Source of the DNA: Paragordius varius
Lineage: Eukaryota; Nematomorpha
Length of the DNA: 64,000 nucleotides
Reading direction: 5' to 3'
Assembly (NCBI GenBank): GCA_964247055.1
Contig: OZ176054.1
Span: 7,130,001 to 7,194,000, forward strand
The position numbers and the translations under genes are program-made. The notes under the pieces were generated by a model. The model saw nothing but the letters and a program-made list of their open reading frames with translations. It was not told where the DNA came from and ran no database searches. Of this stretch, positions 56,001 to 64,000 are shown piece after piece. Numbering within the stretch: the first letter of the stretch is position 1; every line of letters begins with the position of its first letter.

Positions 56001-56482
56001 TAAAACCTTGATTTTTTATATGACTTATTATGAGTTCCAAAATAAGTTATAGAGATATAAATTAGTAGCACCTAAATTATAATCATATCGTTTATGTAAA
56101 AAAATCAAGGTAAAATATATATCTTTTAGTTTTTATTTTGTCTGTATAATTTCAATTTTACTGTAATTTTTAATTCTATATGCAGCAACATAATCAAAGA
56201 TTCCCGGAGTCTATTGGAAATACATTTAAAAGCACGCGACACTACCATCCTATAGCACTTAGTTATTATTACAGAAATTTTGTTGATAAAAAAGATTACA
56301 ACAAAACTAGGTATGGTGAAAGTTTACCTGACCAAGATTTGACAAATACTGGTGGACATAAGAATAACAATAAGACAACATACAAAATGAATTATGTGGA
56401 TTATAATGAGAAATGTTACATGGATTTCCGAGAAATGTATCAAAAGAAATGGCAAAAAGTTTTATCTTCAAATGGCGATTGA
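47032..56482 (+). CDS. PTCD1: PTCD1-like mitochondrial pentatricopeptide repeat protein
   Basis: PTCD1 acts in mitochondria on 16S rRNA maturation and leucine tRNA precursors. Thirteen exons: 47032-47095, 47175-47290, 47315-47476, 48210-48344, 49492-49648, 49896-50047, 50285-50858, 52671-52855, 53290-53513, 54682-54789, 55334-55526, 55700-55891 and 56186-56482; 2559 nt, 852 residues (human 700). The N-terminus MLKRHVRFFGKRFSSLS is basic, without acidic residues, like a mitochondrial presequence. PPR helices include LINGCAHAGYIQKAFNLFEM, YTSLLTACSEF, YNALIKCYARLGGQ, IWALMKQCDIKPTIIHYNTL and LAIACKNVTKAKSLIQDME. LGGLSGLIEQIQ and DTKQLTLLAEIVPL match PTCD1 beyond the generic repeat. Exon 7 adds a long Asn/Asp/Glu-rich linker. 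Intron 2 is 24 nt (47291-47314). Introns also hold a family A MITE and the second 1.1-kb TIR element. Confidence 0.88.
48562..48875. mobile_element. MITE family A, copy in PTCD1 intron 4
   Basis: This 314-bp copy begins CCATTTACATTTCAAATTCA and ends AGTGTAAATGG, with TA on each side. The left arm carries three or four subterminal repeats on the AATTCACCCT theme. The core ATTTTTCAGTATTATTTTAA matches the copies at 9126 and 13539. Confidence 0.82.
51255..52374. mobile_element. 1.1-kb non-autonomous TIR element, copy 2 (PTCD1 intron 7)
   Basis: Collinear with 6995-8110 over about 1.12 kb and highly similar (long identical runs with scattered point changes and small indels). It begins CACTAGACAACAA after TA and ends TTGTTGTCTACTG before TTA. 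It fills most of the 1812-nt intron, in the same orientation as copy 1. No transposase frame was seen. Confidence 0.82.
54385..54605. mobile_element. MITE family A, copy in PTCD1 intron 9 (right end eroded)
   Basis: It begins after TA with CCATTTACAGTTTAAATTCA. The core is in reverse order relative to the 9126 copy (AATTACTTATACTTTTTTAT, ATATAATGCTGAAAAATAAT, ATATTAGCCCGAAAAGACTT), so it is inserted the other way round. The right side ends in TCAAGGTGAATTTATATATA without a clear terminus. Confidence 0.72.
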
Positions 56483-56498
56483 ATATAATACAATAGTC

Positions 56499-56504
56499 AA
56501 TAAA
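56499..56504 (+). promoter_or_regulatory. Poly(A) signal AATAAA for PTCD1
   Basis: AATAAA begins 17 bp after the PTCD1 stop codon, implying a very short 3' UTR. Confidence 0.5.
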
Positions 56505-56701
56505 ATTATTTGCCATCCATTGTTTTTTAACATAATATATAAAAAATTTATGGAATAAATTAATTTGATTGATGAATATGACTTAAACTATTTAAAAATA
56601 TGATAGTTGGAGATCATGTATTGTTATGAAACCTGAATTTAATAGTGGGTTTATTATTATTATTAATAGAATAAGTAAATGACTGATACGTTCTTTAAAA
56701 T

Positions 56702-56917
56702 CTATTTAATGATACCTACATTGTGATCTGGTGATGTACAAGCAATTCCACATCCTTCGATCCGATCCCACGAAAAAACATTCTTCTTGGGTTGGTCGAT
56801 GGGACTCGCAAAAGTGGCCGGCCTAAAAAGCGCTCTTGATATTATTAAATCAGTTACTAACCTCCTTCTCTCAAATAATTTGAAAGTCACAAGATAGTTA
56901 GAATGAAAAACACTCAT
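56702..56917 (-). CDS. Unidentified small reading frame, possibly two or three exons
   Basis: An ATG at 56917 opens a frame of 71 codons that looks coding: it is markedly richer in G+C than its surroundings, with blocks ALFRPATFASPIDQPKKNVF and SWDRIEGCGIACTSPDHN. I do not recognise the family. Two readings are possible. Unspliced, it ends in NVGIIK at 56702. Alternatively, an in-phase 27-nt intron at 56835-56861 (GTTAGT...TCAAG) joins ERR to ALFRP, and the donor GTAGGT after HN (56719) leads to a further exon. Both readings stay open across the 27 nt, so sequence alone cannot decide. It lies between PTCD1 and phosphomannomutase, on the strand of the latter. It could also be the first exon of a gene whose remainder I missed, or a retroposed fragment. 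Confidence 0.4.
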   Translation of the reverse strand: MSVFHSNYLVTFKLFERRRLVTDLIISRALFRPATFASPIDQPKKNVFSWDRIEGCGIACTSPDHNVGIIK

Positions 56918-57403
56918 TTATAAGAAAGTTAGTTGCTACGCGACTAACAACCACATATACCCAAAAATATTATTAGTTAATAATTGAATAAAATAATTTT
57001 CTATAGATTTATATATTGATAAATTATCAAGAGTCAACTATTGATTGAATATATTTAAATAAATTTCAGCCACAATTACCGATAGGCATCCATTTTTTGT
57101 TACTTTATATAATTTACTAAATTTAAAAAATTTAACTTTGACGGTTCTAAAACGCGGTTTTGTTTCAGTTTTTACCCTATCTATATCAATTTTATATGAT
57201 ATATAAAAGTGTATTATTTTTACAATAAATTTTGCTGTTATTATAGTTGTTTTGTTCATATATCTCAATTAGGCTACATGGATATTAAAAAAATTAAATT
57301 CAAAAAAATTCTTCCAAAGATCAATAAAACCTAACCATTTTTTCACAAACCATTTCCAAAATTTATCATATCTTTCACTATATATATATATATATATAAT
57401 CAA

Positions 57404-57409
57404 TTTATT
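57404..57409 (-). promoter_or_regulatory. Poly(A) signal AATAAA for phosphomannomutase
   Basis: On the minus strand AATAAA lies 94 bp beyond the stop codon at 57504-57506, followed by a TA-rich run (57380-57399). Confidence 0.45.
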
Positions 57410-57503
57410 TTAGCTTCCCATCAATGTATTTGAGTATGTGAATCAAAATAAAATCTAAGCCCAACAACTCTTTATCCCCTCCAAAAAAGGTAAATAAAAT
57501 TTG

Positions 57504-59658
57504 TTAGTTTTTATGCCCGTTCGTAATGCCTTGTTCCGTTTCAGAGAAAATTCCAAAAATTTGATTGAGTTTACGTATAGTGTCTTGTGGATCAGTCACT
57601 GTGTGAGAAATGGTTCTTTCATGCTCAAATATTTCATAATCGTTTCCTCCCTTGTGTAAAGTAAAAAATTAAAATTACTGTCAAACTTTTGTGCACTAAA
57701 TTAACTTTTGTGTCTATTTTTTGGACTAATTTGTTTTAAATTATGCACATAATATAAGTGATTAACTACATTTTATATAATTGGTAGAATAAAGAAAATT
57801 AAATTATAGTTATTTGTATATATTATATATCATTATTTTCAATCAAATAATTTTGGACTTTAGATAAAACCAAATTATGTTTTAAATTTTGTAGTACAAA
57901 AAATATTTTTCTTGCATTTTACCAATTAATATATTCCAAGAATATTTGCAAATAATTTTGTCAGGCCTTATCTTTTTTGCAAATAAGAGACGGATTAAAC
58001 TGTATAAAATTAGGCTTTAAAATAACTATAATATCCAAATAACATTATTAATTTATTTTAACAGAACCGTATATATATCTTTTAAGATATTATTTTTTAA
58101 ACCATTTTTTTATTTGAACAAAATATTTTATATAAAATTTAAGAAGCCCTGACATAAAGTATATATAATCTATCTTTTTACGTTAAAAAAACTATCTTTA
58201 TCAGAAATAAATTTAAGAGCATACATACTCATTTAAAAATCTGAGTTTTGTTAAAAAATTTGTTGTTTCAAAACATGCATATTTTTAAAAGAATAGAAAT
58301 CAAGTAACCTCCATAGTTTTATCACCAAAAAAGTAGATATTTTCATATTCTGGAAAATGTTGAAGGCAAAATGATTTATCCCAACCTTTGGGGAAACAAT
58401 CAATACTAGTTTGGCCACCTAATTATATTTTCATGCAAAAAAAAATAAAAACATTTTTTTCTAATTTTTAAAAATATATTATTAATTTGATTTTTGCATA
58501 GTTTTACCTATGGAGAAAGTTAATCCGAGATCAGGAAAGGTTTTTCTTAAATCTTTGACCATACTCTCCCTTATTTTGTGTTTCTGATTGTTAAATAAAA
58601 AATTTGTTTCAATAAAATATGTACAAAAAGAATCTTTTTAACCTTGATAATGAATAATAAGTGCCAAAAAAAATTGTATAATGACGGCTTGATAAGGTAA
58701 AAACAAAAAATGAAAAAAATATTTTATTTATATGCATCCAAATGAATACAAGGCTGTGAGCATAATTTATATTGAAATATTATTTGTATCAGGTGATATG
58801 GTGTCGAGAGTTTGGCAAAATAAATATTTTTGTATAGCTATTAAGACAAAAATTTCCCTTATTTGATATTTACATATTTATAAATTATTATTCAAATTTA
58901 ATTTTAGTATATTTTTTTGAAAAAACCTTATCGTATTCTGAAAAAGCATCTCTTTCCTCTTGTGTGGAATTTCTACCGGCCGGCGCTATATTTATAAGAC
59001 CTTTACGGTACTCAATAAATGTTCCCCTACAAAAAATATTCAATTTAATGTAAACAATCATATGACGTTTATATATTTGTATAAATTTGCGTAGTTTTTT
59101 TTTATTTATTTAAGAATGAACAAATATGACGTAATAATGTCAGTAAGATATAAATTAAAATTAGTATACCTTTTAAATGGTAGCCATAGATTTGACAAAT
59201 ATTTTAAAACATAATTTATAAATTTTTGGAGATTATCATCGCCAATTAATTGTTGAAGGCTCTGTAAATTATAAAAATAAAATTACTCACATAAGATTTA
59301 ACATGTTTGCCTTGCTTGTACATAACAACTCCGTTTTCTGGAAGTATGTAATCAAAAAACTCAACTAAATAAATAAAAAATTAATAAATTATAAAAAACA
59401 ATTGTATAAAGCAATCAATAATGTCAGTAAAAACTTAATTCTTTTCCAATTTGTTCGTTAATTTTTGGAAGGTCCGAGCCACTTACAATTCCGATTTCGC
59501 GTTGGGCCTTCAACTTTTTTAAAACCTCTTTCATATCATCTTGAATTAACTAAAATATATGAAGATTAAAATACTTGACGCGGAATAGTTAAGGTACCAT
59601 CCAAATCAAAGAGTATTAGATCTTTTGGTAATTTGGTATTATCGCCGTTTTGATGCAT
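57504..59658 (-). CDS. PMM2: Phosphomannomutase (PMM1/PMM2 family)
   Basis: A cytosolic HAD-superfamily enzyme that interconverts mannose 6-phosphate and mannose 1-phosphate for GDP-mannose and N-glycan synthesis. Eight exons: 59575-59658, 59435-59549, 59291-59364, 59170-59261, 58927-59026, 58508-58583, 58309-58418 and 57504-57650; 798 nt, 265 residues (human PMM2 246, PMM1 262). Visible parts: catalytic DLDGT in [66 protein letters not shown]-like [40 protein letters not shown] and [18 protein letters not shown] with the metal-site residues. The C-terminus is about 15 residues longer than human PMM2. Introns 1 and 3 are 25 nt (59550-59574) and 29 nt (59262-59290). PMM1 and PMM2 cannot be separated. 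Confidence 0.95.
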
Positions 59659-60285
59659 ACTTGAAAATTAAGTTGTTTTGGAGGTGTGTCGGCGACGTGG
59701 TTTGTGTTTTTAAGAAACTATGATACACATATGCGAACTTTATATTGCCAATAACCCTACAAAACTATTGTTATTTTTAGCCAAAAACATAAAATAAATT
59801 TGTAAGCATAATTTTAAATACAATTTTACACTATTATTTATTTTATTAATAAAGGAACACCAATAATTAAATAATTATTTCTGTGTAAAACAATTAAAAT
59901 AAAGAATGTTAAATTATTATCACAATTTAGGTTAAATATACCATTATCATTATAAGAATAATATATAGTTTTTAAAAATTTGATGAAGAAAATATTTTTT
60001 TTATATTCGATTAGATCTGAAACATATTTTCTAGGTTAAATAAAAATTATTAAAATATTAACCGTAATTTTATTTTGCCAAGTTTTAAGATATCTAGTCA
60101 TCGTTAAGGGGTTGTTTTATTTGGATATTTTTAACATATTTTTAAAATAAATATAATCTTTTTTTCCAAATCATCCCTAAACCATTTCGTTTGCAAATCC
60201 AATAACATCTTGTTTGGCTGACTAATAACCATGACTTATGCTGTCTATACACAATGCACTAAATCGTAAGTTATAAAAACCTGAT
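59659..60285. other. Spacer upstream of phosphomannomutase
   Basis: A+T-rich sequence without recognised gene or repeat copy. The phosphomannomutase promoter should lie in the first few hundred bases. A less A+T-rich tract at 59675-59715 (GGAGGTGTGTCGGCGACGTG) stands just upstream of the start codon. Confidence 0.5.
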
Positions 60286-60500
60286 AAAATATATAGAATT
60301 TGATAGGTGATGTATCAAGATTTTCATAGTGCCTATGGCTTGGCCCCTTTCGAGTAATACAAGAAAGTTATTTACACTTGATGGTAAATTCTCTATATCA
60401 GAAAAAGGCAAATGTTCATTTTAAATAATTTTTAGTGAAAATCTAAATGCCTCATTCCAAAAAATATCTCTAAATTTAGATTCACACATGAGCGGGAATT
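60285..60500 (+). repeat. Dispersed repeat family B, copy 5
   Basis: Blocks AATTTGATAGGTGATGTATC, GTGCCTATGGCTTGGCCCCT, TTCTCTATATCAGAAAAAGG and CATTCCAAAAAATATCTCTA occur in family order. Confidence 0.65.
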
Positions 60501-60577
60501 ATAGAGTACTAACCATTTTAACATTTAGATATTCAAATTGAGGTATCTAAAATTCCTAAACTAAAAAAGGATGATAT

Positions 60578-60735
60578 AATAGGTAGGGCGTCGGACTCTT
60601 ACACACTAGTGCCAGAGTTCGAACCCCGAAACTACGCGATTTCCCATCACCCTATCAGCCCTGGGCAGGCTGACTGTCAACGGCTTGACAACTCCGGATA
60701 CAATTTAAGTCCTTTCCCTAAAAAAGAACAAAAGA
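60578..60735 (+). mobile_element. tRNA-derived SINE
   Basis: A polymerase III promoter is visible: an A box (TAGGTAGGGCGTCGGACT, about 60589-60606) and a B box (GAGTTCGAACCCC, about 60615-60627), spaced as in a tRNA gene but without a pairing acceptor stem, so this is not a functional tRNA. A non-tRNA body follows (CAGCCCTGGGCAGGCTGACT, GGCTTGACAACTCCGG), and the copy closes with an A-rich tail (AAAAAAGAACAAAAG). It is much richer in G+C than its surroundings. No second copy was noticed in the window. Confidence 0.75.
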
Positions 60736-61004
60736 GACTCTAAACTGTTTTATTAATTCCTATTTATTATTACTAACTCATAATGTCCCGTAAAGAACAC
60801 TACGTATGTCCTCTCTAAAATATGTATGCTCTTTGAAAATATTTAAAAATCACTTTTATATGTATATTTTTCGACCCCTTCTAAAGAGTGAGGGGTTATC
60901 TTTTAGTTTAAATAAATTCTGACTTGGATCAATTTAATTTTAACATAATTAGTAAGAAGATGTATAGTTTTTATATATTCTAAATATACTGCATCCAAAA
61001 TCGG

Positions 61005-61720
61005 GTGGCATAAAAAATATCCTGATATCTATCAATTTTGAGAAAAAAATGTATCAGTAGTATCATGGCGCTTTTAGTTTTGGCCTTAAGGGGTCATTTT
61101 CTGTGGCAAAATAAATATTTGGGGGAAAATAAATTCATTTTAAAAAATGTCACTAAAGTATAACATCCTATATAAAAAAGCAAACAATAAGTCTCAGATT
61201 TTTTCACCCTTCTAATGGGCTGATAAAGTTAGCTTTTAAATTTGGGTAAAGTCTTATGAAAAAACAACTTAATATAACATAGTGAAAAATAATATGTTAA
61301 AGCGTTTTAAGCCGTTTGCATCATGCTTTGCTAAAAACTAAATTTATCAAAATATCTATATTTTCAGTAAACTCTTTTTTGGTGTCATTTAGCATTATTT
61401 AAAAGGTTAACACGCTATTTCGGCATTTTTGATTGTCCATTTTAGAGGTGTCCAATAATTTTAGACTTTTGAGGTCATATCTAAATATTATATTTTTAAA
61501 ATATTTTGCTCTTTATATATAGTTTATGTATATTTTAGTGATATTTTTTTAAATAAAAAAATCAAAAAATTTTATTTAACAATATATGCGCAATTTTGCC
61601 ATTTGATATAGAGCATTTACCACAATAGTGTAAATAACTTAAACTACACCTAAGGGCCAAAACTAAAAAGACCATGAACAATCTGAATTTATATTTTCAG
61701 AATATTTTTTGTGGACACGA
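61005..61720. repeat. Inverted pair of family B repeats (long palindromic arrangement)
   Basis: A forward copy at about 61005-61260 (AATGTATCAGTAGTATCATG, GCGCTTTTAGTTTTGGCCTT) faces a reversed copy at about 61480-61720 (AAGGGCCAAAACTAAAAAG, CATGAACAATCTGAATTTAT, ATTTGATATAGAGCATTTAC). About 220 bp separate them. Each arm keeps the block order of the family in opposite directions, so the whole could be an intact foldback element of which single copies elsewhere are half-arms. Another partial copy lies at about 61960-62060. Confidence 0.65.
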
Positions 61721-62108
61721 TGTTATCGATAGAAATATAATGATTTTAATATCTATTGAGAATTATTTAAACATTTGTAGTTTTTACTATTATAAAATTT
61801 CAAGTAATAATAATTTAATATAATTCGAAACTAATACCATATTTTTTTCCTGCGCACGGTTTTTTCGTCACTATTCGGACAATAAGGCAACTCGTGGACG
61901 CTTCTTGTCTGCTTCGAAATCTTAAACATATATCCCATGAAACACGCTTGAAATCGGTGGTCATAAAAAGTCCTGAAATATAATGAAAAAAATGTATTAA
62001 AATATTCATGGTGCTATTATTTCTTTGTGCTTATGAGCAATTAAAAAAATATTATTTTCTATTCGTTTAAAATTTAATTGCAGATTTGTTTATAGGAAGG
62101 ATTTTTAA

Positions 62109-62310
62109 ATGCAAACTTATTTTACCCATCCTTTATACAATAATAATTGGTTATTATTTGATCAAGGTCGGAATACCAATAATGCCGCTGAATGTTTATC
62201 TGGTAACAAAATACTAAATGGTAGCCAAACTGTTATATTTAAAGCAAACGCAACTTTTCATTTCGCTCTTCTTTGCAAATGTCGGGTTTGCTGGATATGG
62301 TATATATGAA
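62109..62310 (+). mobile_element. Possible fragment of a MULE-type transposase
   Basis: A 66-codon open frame holds GRNTNNAAECLSGNKILNGS. The R-TNN-A-E pattern resembles a conserved block in the C-terminal part of Mutator-like transposases (usual form RTNN..EG..N.L). Nothing else of such an element was found nearby, so the assignment is weak. Confidence 0.25.
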
Positions 62311-62754
62311 CTGCCTTAGCAAATGTACAATACGAAGAAATAAAAGGTTCTCTTTTATACTATGGCTGCCCTGCAACGCACTAGCAAGCCCGTGGTAAAA
62401 ACCTAGTCGCAGCAAGATAAATTTTAAAAATGAAAATAATTTATAGCATCAATCTATATGGAACTTTATTGAGCAAACGTGATTATGCTCTTCTATATAT
62501 ATAAATTGGTATATTTTATAAAAGGTCCCCGACAATAATATAATTTGGGAAATCAAATAAAATATCTCGTTTTTATAATTAAAGACGATAAATATGCATC
62601 CAGAATATGAAAGTCGTGCGCGGGAAACATGTCAATGATTTAATTTATTCATCAATTTCAACTCAAACGATAAAAATTCATCCTGATAGGGTTGCTATCT
62701 TATATATCAATACTGTGGAATCTATGTATTTATAAAAATATAAAATACTTGCTT

Positions 62755-63100
62755 TTTGATCTGTTTCCGGATAACTGGTGGACCCATTCAAATCCAAATG
62801 TCGAAAAAATATAATCATAAATGAATGCTTCAAAAGCTTGGCCCTTTTTTGAATTAGGCCCCCAGTTCGGGCCCACCCTGGGTAAAAAAGGGTTTTTTTT
62901 GAAAACAAAAGTCTACACAAATGGTGTCTTTGAGACAGTATTCCGGAAAACGTGTTGGACCATTCGATTTCAAATATGATTTTTTTACTTATTTTCGATT
63001 GCGCCAAACATAGTCGGCTCGCGTTTTTAATTTAGGCCCTCTTTTTACCCGCTTTCCCCGTAAAATGCCATTTTTTGAATCTGTTTTCACCAAAGGTATG
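62755..63100. repeat. Tandem dimer of about 172 bp
   Basis: TCCGGATAACTGGTGGACCC with TTCAAATCCAAATG at about 62768, and TTCCGGAAAACGTGTTGGAC with ATTTCAAATATG at about 62940, begin two similar units. Each continues with an AATTAGGCCC or AATTTAGGCCC block, a run of C and G near TACCC or ACCCTGGGTA, and a TTTTTTGAA block. They directly precede the 310-bp array. Confidence 0.5.
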
Positions 63101-63121
63101 AGACCGTAAAAATTCAATGAA

Positions 63122-64000
63122 GATTCCAGGTATTCCCTGTTATAATGCAAACATTATAGTCGTGCATTCTTTCATATTGGCTGCTGGGTAAGGAGATACC
63201 CGCTAAAACTGCCCTATCATACCGAGATAGCGAGCCTTTGGGGTTAAATTTCAGAAAACCTATCAAGCCATATGAGTTCAATAGGTGCTTAAAATATCAT
63301 CTGTAACAAGGCAAAAATTTAGGTCGTGGGATTTTTTAAAATTAGCCGAGGCCTTTCACGCCCTGAAAAATGCGTGGTTTTGAGGAAATTTTTCCAAAAA
63401 ACATAAACATATGAAATCAATTATGATTCCAGGTATTCTCCGTAAAAAGGCAAATTTTTTATCGAATCTCTTTTTTATATTGGCCTCTTCGTAGGGGCTA
63501 CCCGCCAACAACTGCGCCACCAATCGAAATTGGGTTGATTAGATGTTAATTTTCAGATAACTTATCAAACCATATAAGTTCAATAAGTGCCTGAAATATT
63601 AACTGTAAAAAGGCAAAATAAGTGGAGCGGTGTTTATAAATTAGCAGGTATTAGGTGCATTTCGCCCTAAAAAATGCATCATTGAACTATTATTTAGTTT
63701 TGAAGCCATACTTCCAAAAACTATTAAAAACATATGGAATGAATGATGATTCCAGGTATTCCCCTATAAAGGCAAATTATCGAACGTCTTCTTTATTGGC
63801 CTCTGGGTAGAGGGCTACCCGCCTACCACCATATCCAGCGTGGCTTTAGAGGCAAATATTAGAATATTTTTCAGTCCATATGAGTTCACTACGGGCTTGA
63901 ATTACCCGTAAAAGGCAAAAATTTAAGTGGAGCGGTTTTAGTAAATTACCCCTTAATTCGACCCCTGCCCTGAAAAATGCGCCACCATAGAATGACTTTT
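63122..64000. repeat. Satellite-like tandem array, about 310-bp unit, running off the window
   Basis: The landmark GATTCCAGGTATTC occurs at 63122, 63425 and 63748 (spacings 303 and 323). Each unit follows with AAGGCAAA or an equivalent, TATTGGCCTC or TATTGGCTGC, GGGGCTACCCGC-type and CCATATGAGTTCA blocks, AAATTTAAGTGGAGCGG and GCCCTGAAAAATGCG. The array is moderately diverged, richer in G+C than the rest of the window, and its third unit is still in progress at 64000. No reading frame spans a unit. Confidence 0.8.

Noticed and set aside
60589-60627. A functional tRNA gene
   Set aside because: A and B boxes are present, but there is no paired acceptor stem and a SINE body with an A-rich tail follows.

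Overview
The window is from an animal nuclear genome that is very A+T rich (roughly a quarter G+C by eye). It carries split genes with GT-AG introns and many transposon remains. Six host genes can be followed exon by exon. In each, the exon lengths sum to a whole number of codons and the phases agree at every junction. They are a Tctex-type dynein light chain (minus, 2508-5614), an RTN4IP1-like mitochondrial oxidoreductase (plus, 5682-11280), a MAGI-type scaffold (minus, 11551-32920), the DEAD-box helicase DDX47 (plus, 36065-42039), a PTCD1-like pentatricopeptide protein (plus, 47032-56482) and a phosphomannomutase (minus, 57504-59658). A small unidentified reading frame lies at 56702-56917 (minus). 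MAGI and Tctex point to Metazoa. I cannot fix the phylum.

The most striking signal is a class of ultra-short spliceosomal introns in five of the six genes: 22 nt (dynein light chain intron 1), 22 nt (RTN4IP1 intron 1), 23 nt (DDX47 intron 1), 24 nt (PTCD1 intron 2), and 25 and 29 nt (phosphomannomutase introns 1 and 3). Each interrupts a conserved protein where homologues show no gap, and each puts a frameshift or stop into the unspliced frame. Nearly all sit at the 5' end of the gene. The same genes also hold introns of hundreds to thousands of bases, and MAGI has two of 4.3 and 9.8 kb. Introns in the low twenties of nucleotides are, from memory, reported for dicyemids among animals. That is a lead for identification, not a conclusion.

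Layout: 1-2447 holds a LINE tail fragment and a dispersed repeat. From 2448 to 11340 lie the dynein light chain and RTN4IP1 genes, head to head with 67 bp between start codons. From 11551 to 32920 is MAGI, whose long introns hold a decayed mariner, several terminal-inverted-repeat elements and TA microsatellites. 32921-36064 is repeats only, ending in a transposon terminus just upstream of DDX47. 42040-46350 is a degenerate LINE, tail to tail with DDX47 and itself interrupted by a 1-kb inverted-repeat element. From 47032 to 59658 are PTCD1, the small unidentified frame and phosphomannomutase. 59659-64000 is repeats: a tRNA-derived SINE, a palindromic arrangement of a dispersed repeat, and a tandem array of about 310 bp running off the window end.

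Most non-autonomous elements here have TA flanks and terminal inverted repeats, as expected for Tc1/mariner/pogo-type mobilisation, and most lie in introns. The host genes are housekeeping functions (dynein transport, mitochondrial ubiquinone/RNA metabolism, rRNA processing, mannose-phosphate metabolism) plus a junctional scaffold, and show no operon-like or pathway clustering. I saw no retrovirus, LTR element, Polinton, toxin gene, rRNA, true tRNA or CRISPR array.
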